From contig OZ241377.1 in the NCBI GenBank assembly GCA_965200615.1, positions 3,472,001 to 3,536,000 on the forward strand: a DNA stretch of 64,000 bases, given 5' to 3'. The notes beneath the pieces were generated by a model, which worked only from the letters and a program-made list of their open reading frames with translations, was not told where the DNA came from and searched no databases. Below, in pieces: positions 8,636 to 17,148 of the stretch. The stretch comes from Bin5 sp965200615 (GTDB lineage Bacteria > Chloroflexota > Anaerolineae > Caldilineales > Caldilineaceae). A program made the translations under genes and the position numbers. The first letter of the stretch is position 1. The number at the start of each line of letters is the position of its first letter.

Positions 8636-9394
8636 TCAGTTCTCAAACAGTACGCCGCGCCTGGGCAAGCGCGGCTCCACTCCCATCATCTGCAACGCCT
8701 GCCAGCCGGTCGCCTGATTCGACGTAACGACCGGTTTCCCGATCTCCTCTTCCAGGTCGCTGATGAAGTCGGCCGTCTTCTGTCCCGTGCAGCTGATCAG
8801 CACCGCGTCCGCCTCCGGCACGTCTGACCGGCGCGCGGCCTCGCGAATCGTTTCCGGCGGCACAATTGAGTGGTTCTGCAGATAGTGCAGGGGATTGCTG
8901 TTCACCACCTCGATGTCGCACTCGGCCAGAAAACTGATGAGCGCTTGGTTCACGTCTTCCATGTATGGTGAGGCAGTCGCGACCCGCCGCACGCCCAGGC
9001 GGTGGAGCGCCTTGACGATAGCGGTGCTGGCGGTCGTGCAGGGCAGACCGGTGGCATCCTCAACCCTTTTCTTCAGCGCCTCGTCTCCGGCAATGCCCTG
9101 TACAAAGCTGGCCGTCGTGCAGTAGTAGGCGAAAACGCTCGGCTTCAGCCGCATCAACCTGCTGGCGGCTGCCTCTATGTCCCCGTTTTCCGCCAGCCAG
9201 ATCCCCAGCTCCACGCTGCTGCCGTCTGCCGGTTCAGAATCCTCCGCATACATGGGCACATGCGTCCTCGCCGACACCATCGGTACCTGCTCCGGCAGAT
9301 ACTTGCGGATCTCATCGAGCATGCGGTTGATGTCGTGATCCAACCACATATCGTCCGGATAGATCGCCCCCAGCGTCTGATTCTCTTTCTCCAT
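8636..9394 (-). CDS. Asp/Glu racemase superfamily enzyme (maleate cis-trans isomerase / arylmalonate decarboxylase type)
   Basis: A 252-residue protein with two pseudo-symmetric halves, each carrying a cysteine at the expected place: Cys92 in YYCTTASFVQG and Cys202 in ISCTGQKTADF. Both cysteines are used in maleate isomerase and Asp/Glu racemase chemistry. It should act on a small dicarboxylate or an alpha-substituted acid; the exact substrate is not readable. The start is set at 9394, where an AGGAGG-containing sequence lies about 9 bases upstream (MEKENQTLGAIYP), rather than at 9457. It is at the downstream end of a leftward set of catabolic genes (FAH, DUF6807). Compare the second family member at 13.1-13.8 kb, which has lost its second Cys. 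Confidence 0.85.
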   Translation of the reverse strand: MEKENQTLGAIYPDDMWLDHDINRMLDEIRKYLPEQVPMVSARTHVPMYAEDSEPADGSSVELGIWLAENGDIEAAASRLMRLKPSVFAYYCTTASFVQGIAGDEALKKRVEDATGLPCTTASTAIVKALHRLGVRRVATASPYMEDVNQALISFLAECDIEVVNSNPLHYLQNHSIVPPETIREAARRSDVPEADAVLISCTGQKTADFISDLEEEIGKPVVTSNQATGWQALQMMGVEPRLPRRGVLFEN

Positions 9395-9523
9395 CTGCCT
9401 TTCCTCCTTCACCGCGGTCAACCCTGACAGCATATCTCTTCCAGGGCGGCGAACCATCCTCCCGCTGCACGGAATGTGTAACTCTGAGTCCTGCTATGTC
9501 GCCAGACGCCCGCCAGTACCGGG

Positions 9524-10753
9524 TCAGCCTTCCTCTCCCTCTGACAAAGACACCATCGGCGGCTGCGCGAACTCGGCATAGCGGCCCGCGATGCGGGCCG
9601 CGTCGTCACCGTCGTGAACAAAGACCCGAAACTGAAAACTCAGCGTTTCGCCGCTGTTTATGGACTTGGCATGGCGCGCAAACGGCGCGGCGCACATCCA
9701 GCCATCGTCGCGCACGTGCCATGTGTGTGGGGAATGGAGGTTATCCGGATGGCCAAGAATTGCGATCCCGTTCGTCTCGTTTGGGCTGACCGGCCCGGCA
9801 TAGTCGCACCACTCCGCCCGCTGACGGTGGACCCCCTCCTCGTTCAGCGCGCCGCGTGCGTTGAGGATGCGCCCTCCCCCCCGCCCTGCTTCCAGCGGAT
9901 GGGCCACGCGCGCTGCCAGGATGCCGAACGTGGACTGGCCAAACGTGACCTGTTCAACCTGAGGCTGGAAAGTCAGGTCGAAGTCGATCAGCTGCTCGCC
10001 TCCGGCCAGAGGACAGACGCGCACGCGCCGGATCTCGTTGAGCAGCACAACCCCTTCGTGGCTGACCCAGGCCAGCGCCATCTCCAAACGCGCGTAAACC
10101 GGTCCGTCCTCTTGCCTGAGAAATCTGTCGTGCGCGATGCGGCCAATGCCGACCAGCGGGGAGTCAGTTCCGGCATAGAAGTGCAAATGCTCTGTCTCAA
10201 AGCAGACATTGTTGACGTTTTCGTGCTCGATCCACAGTGAACGGTGGTGATCGTGGCCGCCGTTGAAGTCGCGCGGATGCCCAAGGCGCGTCACCGACCG
10301 CCCGCTCGGACCGATCACAGGGTAGAAGAACGGTTTGCGATACTGCCCGCCGTAACAGTACCCCAAGAGGTTGCGATTGTTGTGACTTATCCAGACGCGG
10401 TCATTGGCGTCCGGCAAGACCTGAACCGCCGGAAAAGGCCGGGCTTTCCCGTTGCCGCGATCCGCCAGTTCGAGGCTGGCGCGCCTCGGCGCCCTCGCTG
10501 AGCGCGGCGCCAGCCAGGTCAGCTTGATTCGACCCTGCGGGCCAGGGGAAAACTCGGCCTGGGCCGGCACGCTGACCGTCTGGCCGTCCGCCAACCTCTC
10601 CTGCATCCAGAACCCGACCTGGCGCTGCTCGATCTGTTCCGGCCCGACTTCCAACGTTCCGAGATCGAGCGCCGCACTCAGCAGCGCCTCTCCTGCCGGC
10701 TCGTCGCCGGCTGCAGCCGCTATGTCGAAGCTCAGCGTTCGTCGTTCTTCCAC
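9524..10753 (-). CDS. DUF6807 (PmoA-family annotation) protein
   Basis: A 409-residue protein. Its core segments are RKPFFYPVIGPSGRSVTRLG, PRDFNGGHDHHRSLWIEHENVN and GNGKARPFP. These are the hallmarks of the DUF6807 family, which databases label methane oxygenase PmoA although it is not the membrane methane mono-oxygenase subunit. The His-rich GHDHHRSLW is probably a metal or ligand site. The function is unknown; such genes accompany carbohydrate and Gfo/Idh-type catabolic loci. The start is GTG at 10753, one base after the TAA of the FAH gene, so it is translated as part of the same message. An alternative start lower down is not needed. Confidence 0.8.
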   Translation of the reverse strand: MEERRTLSFDIAAAAGDEPAGEALLSAALDLGTLEVGPEQIEQRQVGFWMQERLADGQTVSVPAQAEFSPGPQGRIKLTWLAPRSARAPRRASLELADRGNGKARPFPAVQVLPDANDRVWISHNNRNLLGYCYGGQYRKPFFYPVIGPSGRSVTRLGHPRDFNGGHDHHRSLWIEHENVNNVCFETEHLHFYAGTDSPLVGIGRIAHDRFLRQEDGPVYARLEMALAWVSHEGVVLLNEIRRVRVCPLAGGEQLIDFDLTFQPQVEQVTFGQSTFGILAARVAHPLEAGRGGGRILNARGALNEEGVHRQRAEWCDYAGPVSPNETNGIAILGHPDNLHSPHTWHVRDDGWMCAAPFARHAKSINSGETLSFQFRVFVHDGDDAARIAGRYAEFAQPPMVSLSEGEEG

Positions 10754-10754
10754 C

Positions 10755-11642
10755 TTAACCGTCCGCCACGACCGGATTGCTCAAGACCCCGATCTCCTCG
10801 ATCTCCAGCTCAACCGTGTCTCCCGGCTTGAGGCCCGGCGGATGCACCGGCGTCCCCGTGGCGATCATGTCGCCCGGCTCCAACCGCATGTACTGGCTGA
10901 TGTATTCGATCAGTACCGGAACCTGAAACAGCATCGTGTTCGTATTGGCGTGCTCGATCTCCTCTCCATTGACGCGCATCGTCATCGCCAGATTGTGTGG
11001 GTCGCTGACCGCGCCCGGCAGCACGACGTGTGGCCCGATCGGGGTAAAGGTGTCGACCCCCTTCGTGTAGGACCACGGACGCTGCGCCTCGAAGGCAACA
11101 TTTTGCAGGTCTCGCGCCGTCACGTCATTGAGCAGCGTGTAGCCGGCCACGTACTCGTCTGCATCTTCCCGCGAAATGTGGCTGCCCTCCTTTCCAATGA
11201 TGACGGTCAACTCGATCTCCGGTTCCACCACGTTCAGACCCCGCCGGAAAACGATTGGCTCGCCCGGCCCGATGATGGAAGAGGTCGGCTTGAAGAAGAG
11301 CGGCGGCTCATCCGGGTCTTCCTCACCAGGATGGGAATAGTTTCCCCCCAGCGCGATCAGCTTGCCAGGCTGTGGAATCGGCGTGCGCAGCGTGGGGTCC
11401 GTGACGGTGAAGGCGCCATTCAGATGATGTTCATAGACAAACATAATCGTAGACTGAAATGTCTCCGCGTTGAACAGGCCCGCCTTCATCAAGGCAACCA
11501 TGTCAGTGATCAGTTGCGGGCATTCGTCGCCGTGCTGGATCAACTGTTGAGCCTGGTACGCGCGCGAAAAGTCCAGCATCCCGAAGTCGGTTACAATGCC
11601 AATGTGGTTGTGGTCATCATGTGCAAACAGGGCGATTCTCAT
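10755..11642 (-). CDS. Fumarylacetoacetate hydrolase (FAH) family protein
   Basis: A 295-residue FAH-superfamily enzyme. It has the metal-ligand cluster EPEIELTVIIGKEG (two Glu) and a following NDVTARDLQ with the conserved Asp. GVDTFTPIGPHVV and GDMIATGTPVHPPGLKPGD at the C-terminus form the family core. Relatives cleave C-C bonds of beta-diketo acids or decarboxylate/hydrate 2-oxo acids with Mg2+; some are 2,4-diketo-3-deoxy-sugar-acid hydrolases. GGAGG lies 7 bases before the ATG. It is first in a two-gene unit with DUF6807, and the pairing with sugar-type genes makes sugar-acid breakdown a reasonable guess. Confidence 0.88.
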   Translation of the reverse strand: MRIALFAHDDHNHIGIVTDFGMLDFSRAYQAQQLIQHGDECPQLITDMVALMKAGLFNAETFQSTIMFVYEHHLNGAFTVTDPTLRTPIPQPGKLIALGGNYSHPGEEDPDEPPLFFKPTSSIIGPGEPIVFRRGLNVVEPEIELTVIIGKEGSHISREDADEYVAGYTLLNDVTARDLQNVAFEAQRPWSYTKGVDTFTPIGPHVVLPGAVSDPHNLAMTMRVNGEEIEHANTNTMLFQVPVLIEYISQYMRLEPGDMIATGTPVHPPGLKPGDTVELEIEEIGVLSNPVVADG

Positions 11643-12022
11643 CGATTCAATCCTCCGGAATCCTACGGTGTACTGTCCGATTAACTGTAATCCGACGTCT
11701 GGGGATAGTTGACGCCTGTCATAACAACGAATTGCCGTTGGAAAGCGCCGATCCGCGTAGGGCCGGGCAGCAAGAATAATTGATTCGATACACCTCTAGC
11801 GTTCTTCGCGGCCCTTCGCGTGACTTCGCGGATCAAAGAAAGGTGTTCTTCGCGCCCCTTCGCGGATGATTAGTTCTGTTCATCACGACATTCAAGCCCG
11901 GAAAGTCCTGAACAGGCCTGCCGTTTCTGTCGAAACTTGAGAGACCTTCCCGAAGTGTCTACAGGACCTGGCGCTTACACTCTTTCCAAGAAGGCAATCG
12001 CGGCCGCGCGGCCAGTCGCACG
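11643..12022. other. Non-coding gap of about 380 bases with TTCGCG-rich repeats
   Basis: No credible ORF or RNA gene is visible. It contains the repeated unit at 11801-11820 and 11845-11864 (annotated separately) and ends in a 12-base GC palindrome at 12002-12013 just past the GNAT stop. It presumably contains the promoter of the FAH gene, but no clear -35/-10 pair was found. Confidence 0.5.
11801..11870. repeat. Imperfect direct repeats of GTTCTTCGCG(G/C)CCCTTCGCG
   Basis: The 20-base unit at 11801-11820 recurs at 11845-11864 with one central G/C difference. A partial CTTCGCGGATCA copy lies between them and CTTCGCGGATGA follows. The units are 44 bases apart. Such short TTCG-type intergenic repeats are common in Chloroflexota genomes. 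Function is unknown; they may form hairpin-rich RNA or be remnants of a dispersed element. Confidence 0.6.
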
Positions 12023-13054
12023 TTACACGTCTATCTGTCTCCGATAAATCGTGATCGCCTCCTGCTCGCGGAAGCCCAGTCGCTCGTATAACGGCAGCGC
12101 CCTGTTATTCAGACTGTCCATATCCAGTTCGACACGATCGAACCCGTTCTCCTGCAGCCGGCCCATTGCCTCCACCATCAGACAGGCGCCCAGCCCTCGC
12201 CGTCTGAACTCTGGCCGGACGCCGAGAATGTGGAGATGCGCGAGCCCCCTTTCCCCGGGATTGAGACTTGGCGCGCAATGGCAGATGCCTGCGAACATCC
12301 CCCCCGCCTCGGCCACAATGCTGATCTCCTCTCGAAAACGGGGCGAAGTGGCGTGTCGCGCCCAGCTCTCGTCCGAATACGAAAACCCGCCCCAATGGTC
12401 GGAAAACGAAGCGTTGAAAGCCGCAATCCAGGCCGGCGCATCCCCCAACCGGTATGTCCGCAGCGATATTCCCTCAGGAACGCGCCCTCTCGACCCGAAG
12501 GCAGTAGGCGCAATGTCCAGCTCGCAGGCCATGATCACGAAAGTTCGGACCGCCCGGAAACCGGCTCTGCCAAGTCCAGCCGTGACCTCCCCGTCTTCAC
12601 GCAACCCCCGCGTCTCGACACCGCACTTTGCGGCCGCACCACGCGTCCCCTCCGTCGCCAGATGTTGGATGCGGTCCAAACCTGACTGTGCGATCCCTTC
12701 GAGTTCTACCGCCTCCCGCTTCCCAGGGTCCACCACCCAGTCAAGCATCCACGACGCTTCGGATCCAACCGGGTAGACGGTCACGCAGGCATCGACGGCA
12801 GCGCCCTCTCCAGCGACAAGGACCAGCCGCTCGACCTCTGCCAGGCGGCTGCCGAGTCGACTGCACACCTCTTCGCGCGTCAGGCCGCGCTCAAGTCCGA
12901 GAGGGTAGCGCGGCGCGAATGCAAACAGCGGCAGTTCGTCTGCCGCGTCGGGGGCCAGCGCGCGAGCCACGCCGTCATGGTAGTCGGCTCGGGCGAAAAG
13001 GCCACTCAGGGCTGGCAGGTCGCGGTCTCCGTACTCTTGAAAGCGGTCCTTCAC
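12023..13054 (-). CDS. GNAT family N-acetyltransferase (two-domain)
   Basis: A 343-residue protein with a C-terminal GNAT domain. It shows AHLHILGVRPEFRRRGLGAC, the acetyl-CoA pyrophosphate loop (R-R-x-G-L-G), then RVELDMDSLNNRALPLYERL and GFREQEAITIYRR, the beta6/beta7 end of the fold. The N-terminal half also looks like a degenerate GNAT repeat (WMLDWVVDPGKRE). The start is taken as GTG 13054, preceded by AGGAG at 8 bases. The GTG overlaps the TGA of the racemase-like gene (GTGA), so the two are translationally coupled. The acceptor substrate is unknown; the partner enzymes suggest a small amino- or dicarboxylic acid. Confidence 0.85.
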   Translation of the reverse strand: MKDRFQEYGDRDLPALSGLFARADYHDGVARALAPDAADELPLFAFAPRYPLGLERGLTREEVCSRLGSRLAEVERLVLVAGEGAAVDACVTVYPVGSEASWMLDWVVDPGKREAVELEGIAQSGLDRIQHLATEGTRGAAAKCGVETRGLREDGEVTAGLGRAGFRAVRTFVIMACELDIAPTAFGSRGRVPEGISLRTYRLGDAPAWIAAFNASFSDHWGGFSYSDESWARHATSPRFREEISIVAEAGGMFAGICHCAPSLNPGERGLAHLHILGVRPEFRRRGLGACLMVEAMGRLQENGFDRVELDMDSLNNRALPLYERLGFREQEAITIYRRQIDV

Positions 13055-13788
13055 CCTCGTTCTCCTACCGGGTCCTCGGCAACGGCAAAGAGTTGGCCGA
13101 AACCTCTTTGCCTCCGGACCTGTCCCCCCAGCCGCAGCGCTTCCCACATCGTAACCTGGTTGGCCGTCAGCACCGGCTTGCCAATCGCTCTGTCCAGCGC
13201 AGACAGAAACGCAGTCGTATGCAAGGCCGTATCGGGAACTATAATGGCTTCAGCAGCGGCGTGGTCGTTGGCCCGTAGGAATTCGATCACCTGCTCCCGC
13301 CCGACGTCGCCGACTTCGACCGCAGTCCAGATGCCCAGGCTGTCCAGATGCACCACCTGGATCCCGCCTTCGCCCAGAAAACCGACGAATTTGGCCGCCA
13401 GCGCCTCCGGATAGGTGGCGGCAACCGCGACCCGCGTCATTCCCAAGGTCTGTATAGCTTTTATAAAAGAGAGTGAAGTGCTGGAGGCGGGGACCCCCAG
13501 ATAACTGCGGATCTGACGCGCCTGTTCTTCAGCCCCGGCCAGGCCGTAGACAAAGCTGCCGCTGGTACACGCCCACATGCACACATCCACGCCGAGCGTC
13601 CGCAGCTCCGCCGCGCCGGGCTCCAGATGTTCCCAATCCCCCGTGCGCCGGCAGTCCTCCACCGTATGCAAATCGACCGCATCCGTGTGTACGACGGCAG
13701 TCTCCACCGGCGGCTCCAGCCTCGCGGCCATGTTGGGATAGTCGTCTTCAGCCGAGTGCAGGGGATAGAGGACGCCAATGCGAAGCAT
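13051..13788 (-). CDS. Asp/Glu racemase superfamily protein lacking the second catalytic Cys
   Basis: A 245-residue homologue of the enzyme at 8636-9394. The first cysteine is present (Cys74, WACTSGSFVYG) and the fold landmarks LGVPASSTSLSFIKAIQTLG and KPVLTANQVTMWEALR are conserved. The position of the second cysteine (ISCTGQ in the sister protein) reads IVPDTALHT, that is Asp186. Arylmalonate decarboxylases work with a single Cys, but theirs is the second-half one, so this arrangement is distinct. GGAG lies 6 bases before the ATG. It is coupled to the GNAT gene downstream and preceded by an aminotransferase and a DUF3830 gene, forming a four-gene leftward unit. Confidence 0.8.
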   Translation of the reverse strand: MLRIGVLYPLHSAEDDYPNMAARLEPPVETAVVHTDAVDLHTVEDCRRTGDWEHLEPGAAELRTLGVDVCMWACTSGSFVYGLAGAEEQARQIRSYLGVPASSTSLSFIKAIQTLGMTRVAVAATYPEALAAKFVGFLGEGGIQVVHLDSLGIWTAVEVGDVGREQVIEFLRANDHAAAEAIIVPDTALHTTAFLSALDRAIGKPVLTANQVTMWEALRLGGQVRRQRGFGQLFAVAEDPVGERG

Positions 13789-13849
13789 GTCAAACTCCGG
13801 TGGCGAATGGCAAACCGCAAGGGACTCCGAGCAGCCGCCGGCGGCTCTC

Positions 13850-15250
13850 CTACAGCGCAGCCTCCACCGTCGAGAGGCTTTCGTTAAGCGCCTCGATCGC
13901 GCAATCGAGCTGTTCCTGTGTGATTACAAGCGGAGGCGACATCTTGAGCACGTTGTGGTAGGAGCCGCCGTAGTTCGTGGCGATGACGCCCCGCTGCAGC
14001 AGACCGTCAACCACGCGCGCGCCCTCATCGGTCGCCGGTTCGCGCGTCTCCCGATCCTTAACGAACTCCACGCCGACCATCATGCCCACGCCGCGCACTT
14101 CGCCGATCAAATGGTGCTCCTGCTGCAGCTCCTGCAGCCGCGAAATGAAGTAGTCGCCCAACTCCGCGCCGCGCTGCACCAGGTTCTTCTCCTCGATCTC
14201 CGCCAGTGACGCCAGCGCCGCGGCACAGCCCACCGGATTGCCAAGGAAAGTGCTCGTATGCATCATCGGGCCCCACGCGTCCGCGACCTCCTCCGTCATA
14301 ATCGTAGCCGAGATCGGGAAACCGCTCGCCAGGCCCTTGCCCACCACCATGATGTCCGGCGCCACGTCGTATTCATCCATGCCGAACCAGTTGCCCGTCC
14401 GCCCGAATCCCGTGATGATCTCGTCGGCGATCAGGATAATCCCGTGCTCGTCACACAGGCGTCGCACCGTCTGCACAAACTTTTTCGGCGGTACAATCCA
14501 GCCCCCGTGCCCCTGGACCGGCTCCATGATGATCGCGGCCACGTCCGCAACGCCCGAGTCCGGCATCGTCAGCACATGCTCCAGATAACCGCCGTCGCAG
14601 AAGAAACAGTCGTCACCGTCCGAGTGCGTCGGACAGCGATAGGGGTAGGCGTAGGGCACGTGCGTCGTATCCGCCAGCATATTTTGGAACGGGGCCCGGT
14701 AGTAGTTCTGCGAGGAGACCGAAAGCGCCCCCGTCGTCTTGCCGTGAAACCCGCCCTGGAAAGCGATAATCTTGTGCTTTCCGGTAAAGATGCGCGCCGT
14801 CTTCAGCGCAGTTTCCACCGCCTCCGCGCCCGTGTTGGCGATATGAGAGACCGACAGCTCGCCCGGCGCCCGGTCGGACAGCTTTTCGGCCAGCTCGACC
14901 CGGTTGCGGTTCGGATTCACCCCGCCCTGGCTGTGCATCATCGTCTCCGACTGCTTCGCAATCGCCTGCACGATGCGCGGGTTGCTGTGTCCCGCCGTCG
15001 CCACGCAGAAGCCGGCCGTCAGATCCACATAGACATTGCCGTCGGCATCCACGATGTTGGCCCCGCGCGTGCGCTCCCAGAACACCGGCGTCTGCCCTCG
15101 TGGGATTACCGAGCTGGTCGGGGGCTCGACTTTGCTGAGCCGTTTGGTCAACTTGCGCGACTGCGGTCCCGGCGGCGGCGTCACCATCGCGGGCAGCGCC
15201 GTTCCATCCTCCAGAGCCTGCAGGTCTGAGTTCGAAGAGTAGGTATGCAT
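13850..15250 (-). CDS. Class III (omega) PLP-dependent aminotransferase
   Basis: A 466-residue fold-type I aminotransferase of the 4-aminobutyrate/taurine/ornithine group. The PLP-binding Asp is Asp276 (ILIADEIITGFGRTG) and the Schiff-base lysine is Lys305 (VGKGLASGFPIS). GFHGKTTGALSVS and the Cys-bearing YPYRCPTHSDGDDCFFC insert are typical of the class. It transfers the amino group of an omega-amine to an oxo acid; the donor is not identifiable. AGGAGAT lies 6 bases upstream of the ATG. It sits 61 bases upstream of the racemase-like gene and 89 bases downstream of DUF3830, consistent with one catabolic operon. Confidence 0.92.
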   Translation of the reverse strand: MHTYSSNSDLQALEDGTALPAMVTPPPGPQSRKLTKRLSKVEPPTSSVIPRGQTPVFWERTRGANIVDADGNVYVDLTAGFCVATAGHSNPRIVQAIAKQSETMMHSQGGVNPNRNRVELAEKLSDRAPGELSVSHIANTGAEAVETALKTARIFTGKHKIIAFQGGFHGKTTGALSVSSQNYYRAPFQNMLADTTHVPYAYPYRCPTHSDGDDCFFCDGGYLEHVLTMPDSGVADVAAIIMEPVQGHGGWIVPPKKFVQTVRRLCDEHGIILIADEIITGFGRTGNWFGMDEYDVAPDIMVVGKGLASGFPISATIMTEEVADAWGPMMHTSTFLGNPVGCAAALASLAEIEEKNLVQRGAELGDYFISRLQELQQEHHLIGEVRGVGMMVGVEFVKDRETREPATDEGARVVDGLLQRGVIATNYGGSYHNVLKMSPPLVITQEQLDCAIEALNESLSTVEAAL

Positions 15251-15339
15251 TCCGGATCTCCTGTGCGACAGTGGCTGGTCAGCCGGGGAGGGCGGCTCTT
15301 ATCGTCCAGAGTACGAGGCCTGTGGTGGCCTCACCGCTC

Positions 15340-15825
15340 TCAATCTTCGGGATCGTCAATACGTCTGATTACCATGCGTTCGCCTGCAAAGCCCTCGCGC
15401 CAGATGCTCTCACAGGCTGCCGCCAGGCCTTCCAGGTTTTCTGTGACGGTGGCGAAAAGGTTGCCCGGCATGTAGCCGGCCGGGCCGAGCAGAAAGTTGT
15501 TGCGGCCATAGAACAACGCGATGTCGATAAACGGCTGGCCGGTGCGCCTTTCCGGCGGAATGTCGATCGAGGCGGCGTCGACCTCGAAGTAGAGGAGGTC
15601 GCCCCCAATCGGCATGATTGTGGCGTTCTCCTTGCCCGGGTCCGATTCGAGAGGCGGAACCAGCGTGTAGACCTCGCGGCCAGCCCAGCGGGCGTGATAC
15701 GCGTCCCCCTCCAACGGCAGCGCGTTCCACACCGCGTCGCACGTGCGGGGCGCCTCTTCGTCAAGTAAGGTCGCAACCCCTCGGACGTTTCGCTTGGTGA
15801 AAATGATCTCGATTTGGCGTGCCAT
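15340..15825 (-). CDS. DUF3830 family protein (cyclophilin-like fold), copy 2
   Basis: 161 residues, the same length as copy 1. Shared motifs in order are AVWNALPLEGDAYHA, DPGKENATIMPIGGDLLY, ALFYGRNNFLLGPAGYMPGN, LFATVTENLEGLAAACESIW and MVIRRIDD. The close match between the copies and their positions in two separate catabolic cassettes argue that DUF3830 has a role tied to these pathways, possibly binding a ligand or coenzyme intermediate. That is inference; the family function is not established. AGGAG is about 9 bases upstream of the start. It is first of a leftward unit with the aminotransferase, racemase-like and GNAT genes. Confidence 0.88.
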   Translation of the reverse strand: MARQIEIIFTKRNVRGVATLLDEEAPRTCDAVWNALPLEGDAYHARWAGREVYTLVPPLESDPGKENATIMPIGGDLLYFEVDAASIDIPPERRTGQPFIDIALFYGRNNFLLGPAGYMPGNLFATVTENLEGLAAACESIWREGFAGERMVIRRIDDPED

Positions 15826-16152
15826 TGACTGTGGCTCCTGGCCGTGTTCCCGCGGAGACAGCGGGTGGCCGAAACGATTCGATCTCGGTTGGGGAACTGC
15901 TGCACTTCTTCTTACCGCTGTCTTTGAAAGCTGGTCCTTGTCCGGACCAGCATCTGGGGTAACTTAACACAGTTTTCCAGAACGAAAAAGACCGGAATCA
16001 GGAATGGATTCCACTGCAGGAACACGGACCGAAACAAAGGAAAACCCGCGAAATTTTCGTGTAGTCAATTTCAGGCCTTCGCCTTGCCTTCCAGCGACTC
16101 CCTCCCGACCTCAAACTGTCACCAATCGAACCAACTCCAATACATCCCGTCG
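15826..16152. other. Intergenic region upstream of DUF3830 copy 2 with a hairpin
   Basis: This 327-base gap holds an 8-bp inverted repeat: GCTGGTCC at 15930-15937 and GGACCAGC at 15944-15951, with a 6-base loop. It lies about 105 bases upstream of the DUF3830 start. No T-run follows, so an operator or 5'-UTR hairpin is more likely than a terminator. No other coding signal is seen. Confidence 0.45.
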
Positions 16153-17148
16153 CTAGGCGTCGCGCACGGTGAAACGCGGTTTCACATCTGGATTGAGCAG
16201 GTTAAGCGGCAACTGGCCTTGAAGCACGCGCGCCACCTCCTGCACCGCCTTCACGCGCACGTCACGGAAAGCCTGCTCCGAATACCACGCCACGTGCGCC
16301 GTCACGAGAATCCGGTCCGTACAGTATAACGGATGGTCCGGCGCCGGTGGCTCCTCGTCGACCACATCCAGCGCCGCCCCCGCGATCTGGCCCGACTCGA
16401 CCGCCTGCAGCAGGGCCGCGGAGTCGACAATGCCCCCGCGAGCAGTGTTCACCAGAAAAGCCGTCGGCTTCATCTTCGCCAGCGCGCTCGCATCGATCAT
16501 CCCCTGCGTCTCTGCCGTCAACGGCAGGTGCAAGGTGACCATATCCGACTGCGCCAGCAGCGTTTCGAGGTCAGCCGGCTCTGCCTTTTTACTTCGTATT
16601 TCTTCGTCACTGACGTAGGGGTCCCACGCCAGCAGGCGCCAGTCAAAACCGGCCGCTTTTCTCGCAACCGACTGGCCGATTCGGCCGAATCCAATGATCC
16701 CCAGCGTGCGCCCCGCGCTGCGTTGGATCGGGTAAGGAGGCTTGGGCTGCCAGCTTCCAGCGCGCACTTTGGCCGCTTCTGCGTCAACATAGCGAATCGC
16801 GTTCAACAATAGCGCCATCGCATGAGTAGCCACCTCGTCAGTCCCGTAGTCGGGCACGTTTGCAACACAGACGCCGGCCGCAGTCGCGGCCTCAAGGTCT
16901 ATGTTGTCCACACCCACCGAGGGTTTGACGATTGCCACGCAGTGGGGCAAATGCGCAAGCACACCGGCATCAATCCTTACATTGCCAACAATAAGTGCAG
17001 TGCCATCCTTGCCGGCGGCGGCCAGCTCATCCTGGCTTCGGCACGGGATCTTCTCAAGTTCGACGTTATGCTGCCTTAATACCTCCTGTTCAACATCCAG
17101 TCCTGGAAAGATATTGGCAGTAACCACGACCCTTCGCTTTTCGGTCAT
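16153..17148 (-). CDS. D-isomer-specific 2-hydroxyacid dehydrogenase (phosphoglycerate-dehydrogenase-like)
   Basis: A 331-residue NAD(P)-dependent dehydrogenase. The Rossmann motif GRTLGIIGFGRIGQSVARKA lies at about 145-165. The catalytic Arg segment VNTARGGIVD, Glu in VVDEEPP and His in VTAHVAWYSEQAF follow the family order. It interconverts a D-2-hydroxy acid and a 2-oxo acid; substrate is unknown. The ATG overlaps the TGA of the M20 peptidase (ATGA), so the two are coupled. It is the last gene of the PhyH - M20 - dehydrogenase operon, where it could oxidise a hydroxy acid freed by the earlier steps. Confidence 0.92.
   Translation of the reverse strand: MTEKRRVVVTANIFPGLDVEQEVLRQHNVELEKIPCRSQDELAAAGKDGTALIVGNVRIDAGVLAHLPHCVAIVKPSVGVDNIDLEAATAAGVCVANVPDYGTDEVATHAMALLLNAIRYVDAEAAKVRAGSWQPKPPYPIQRSAGRTLGIIGFGRIGQSVARKAAGFDWRLLAWDPYVSDEEIRSKKAEPADLETLLAQSDMVTLHLPLTAETQGMIDASALAKMKPTAFLVNTARGGIVDSAALLQAVESGQIAGAALDVVDEEPPAPDHPLYCTDRILVTAHVAWYSEQAFRDVRVKAVQEVARVLQGQLPLNLLNPDVKPRFTVRDA

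Noticed and set aside
10452..11684. 410-codon open frame on the plus strand opposite the FAH and DUF6807 genes
   Set aside because: Arg/Leu/Val-rich translation without any domain; both minus-strand genes are well supported.
12002..12013. GGCCGCGCGGCC palindrome as a terminator
   Set aside because: No T-run and a high chance of random GC palindromes in this genome.
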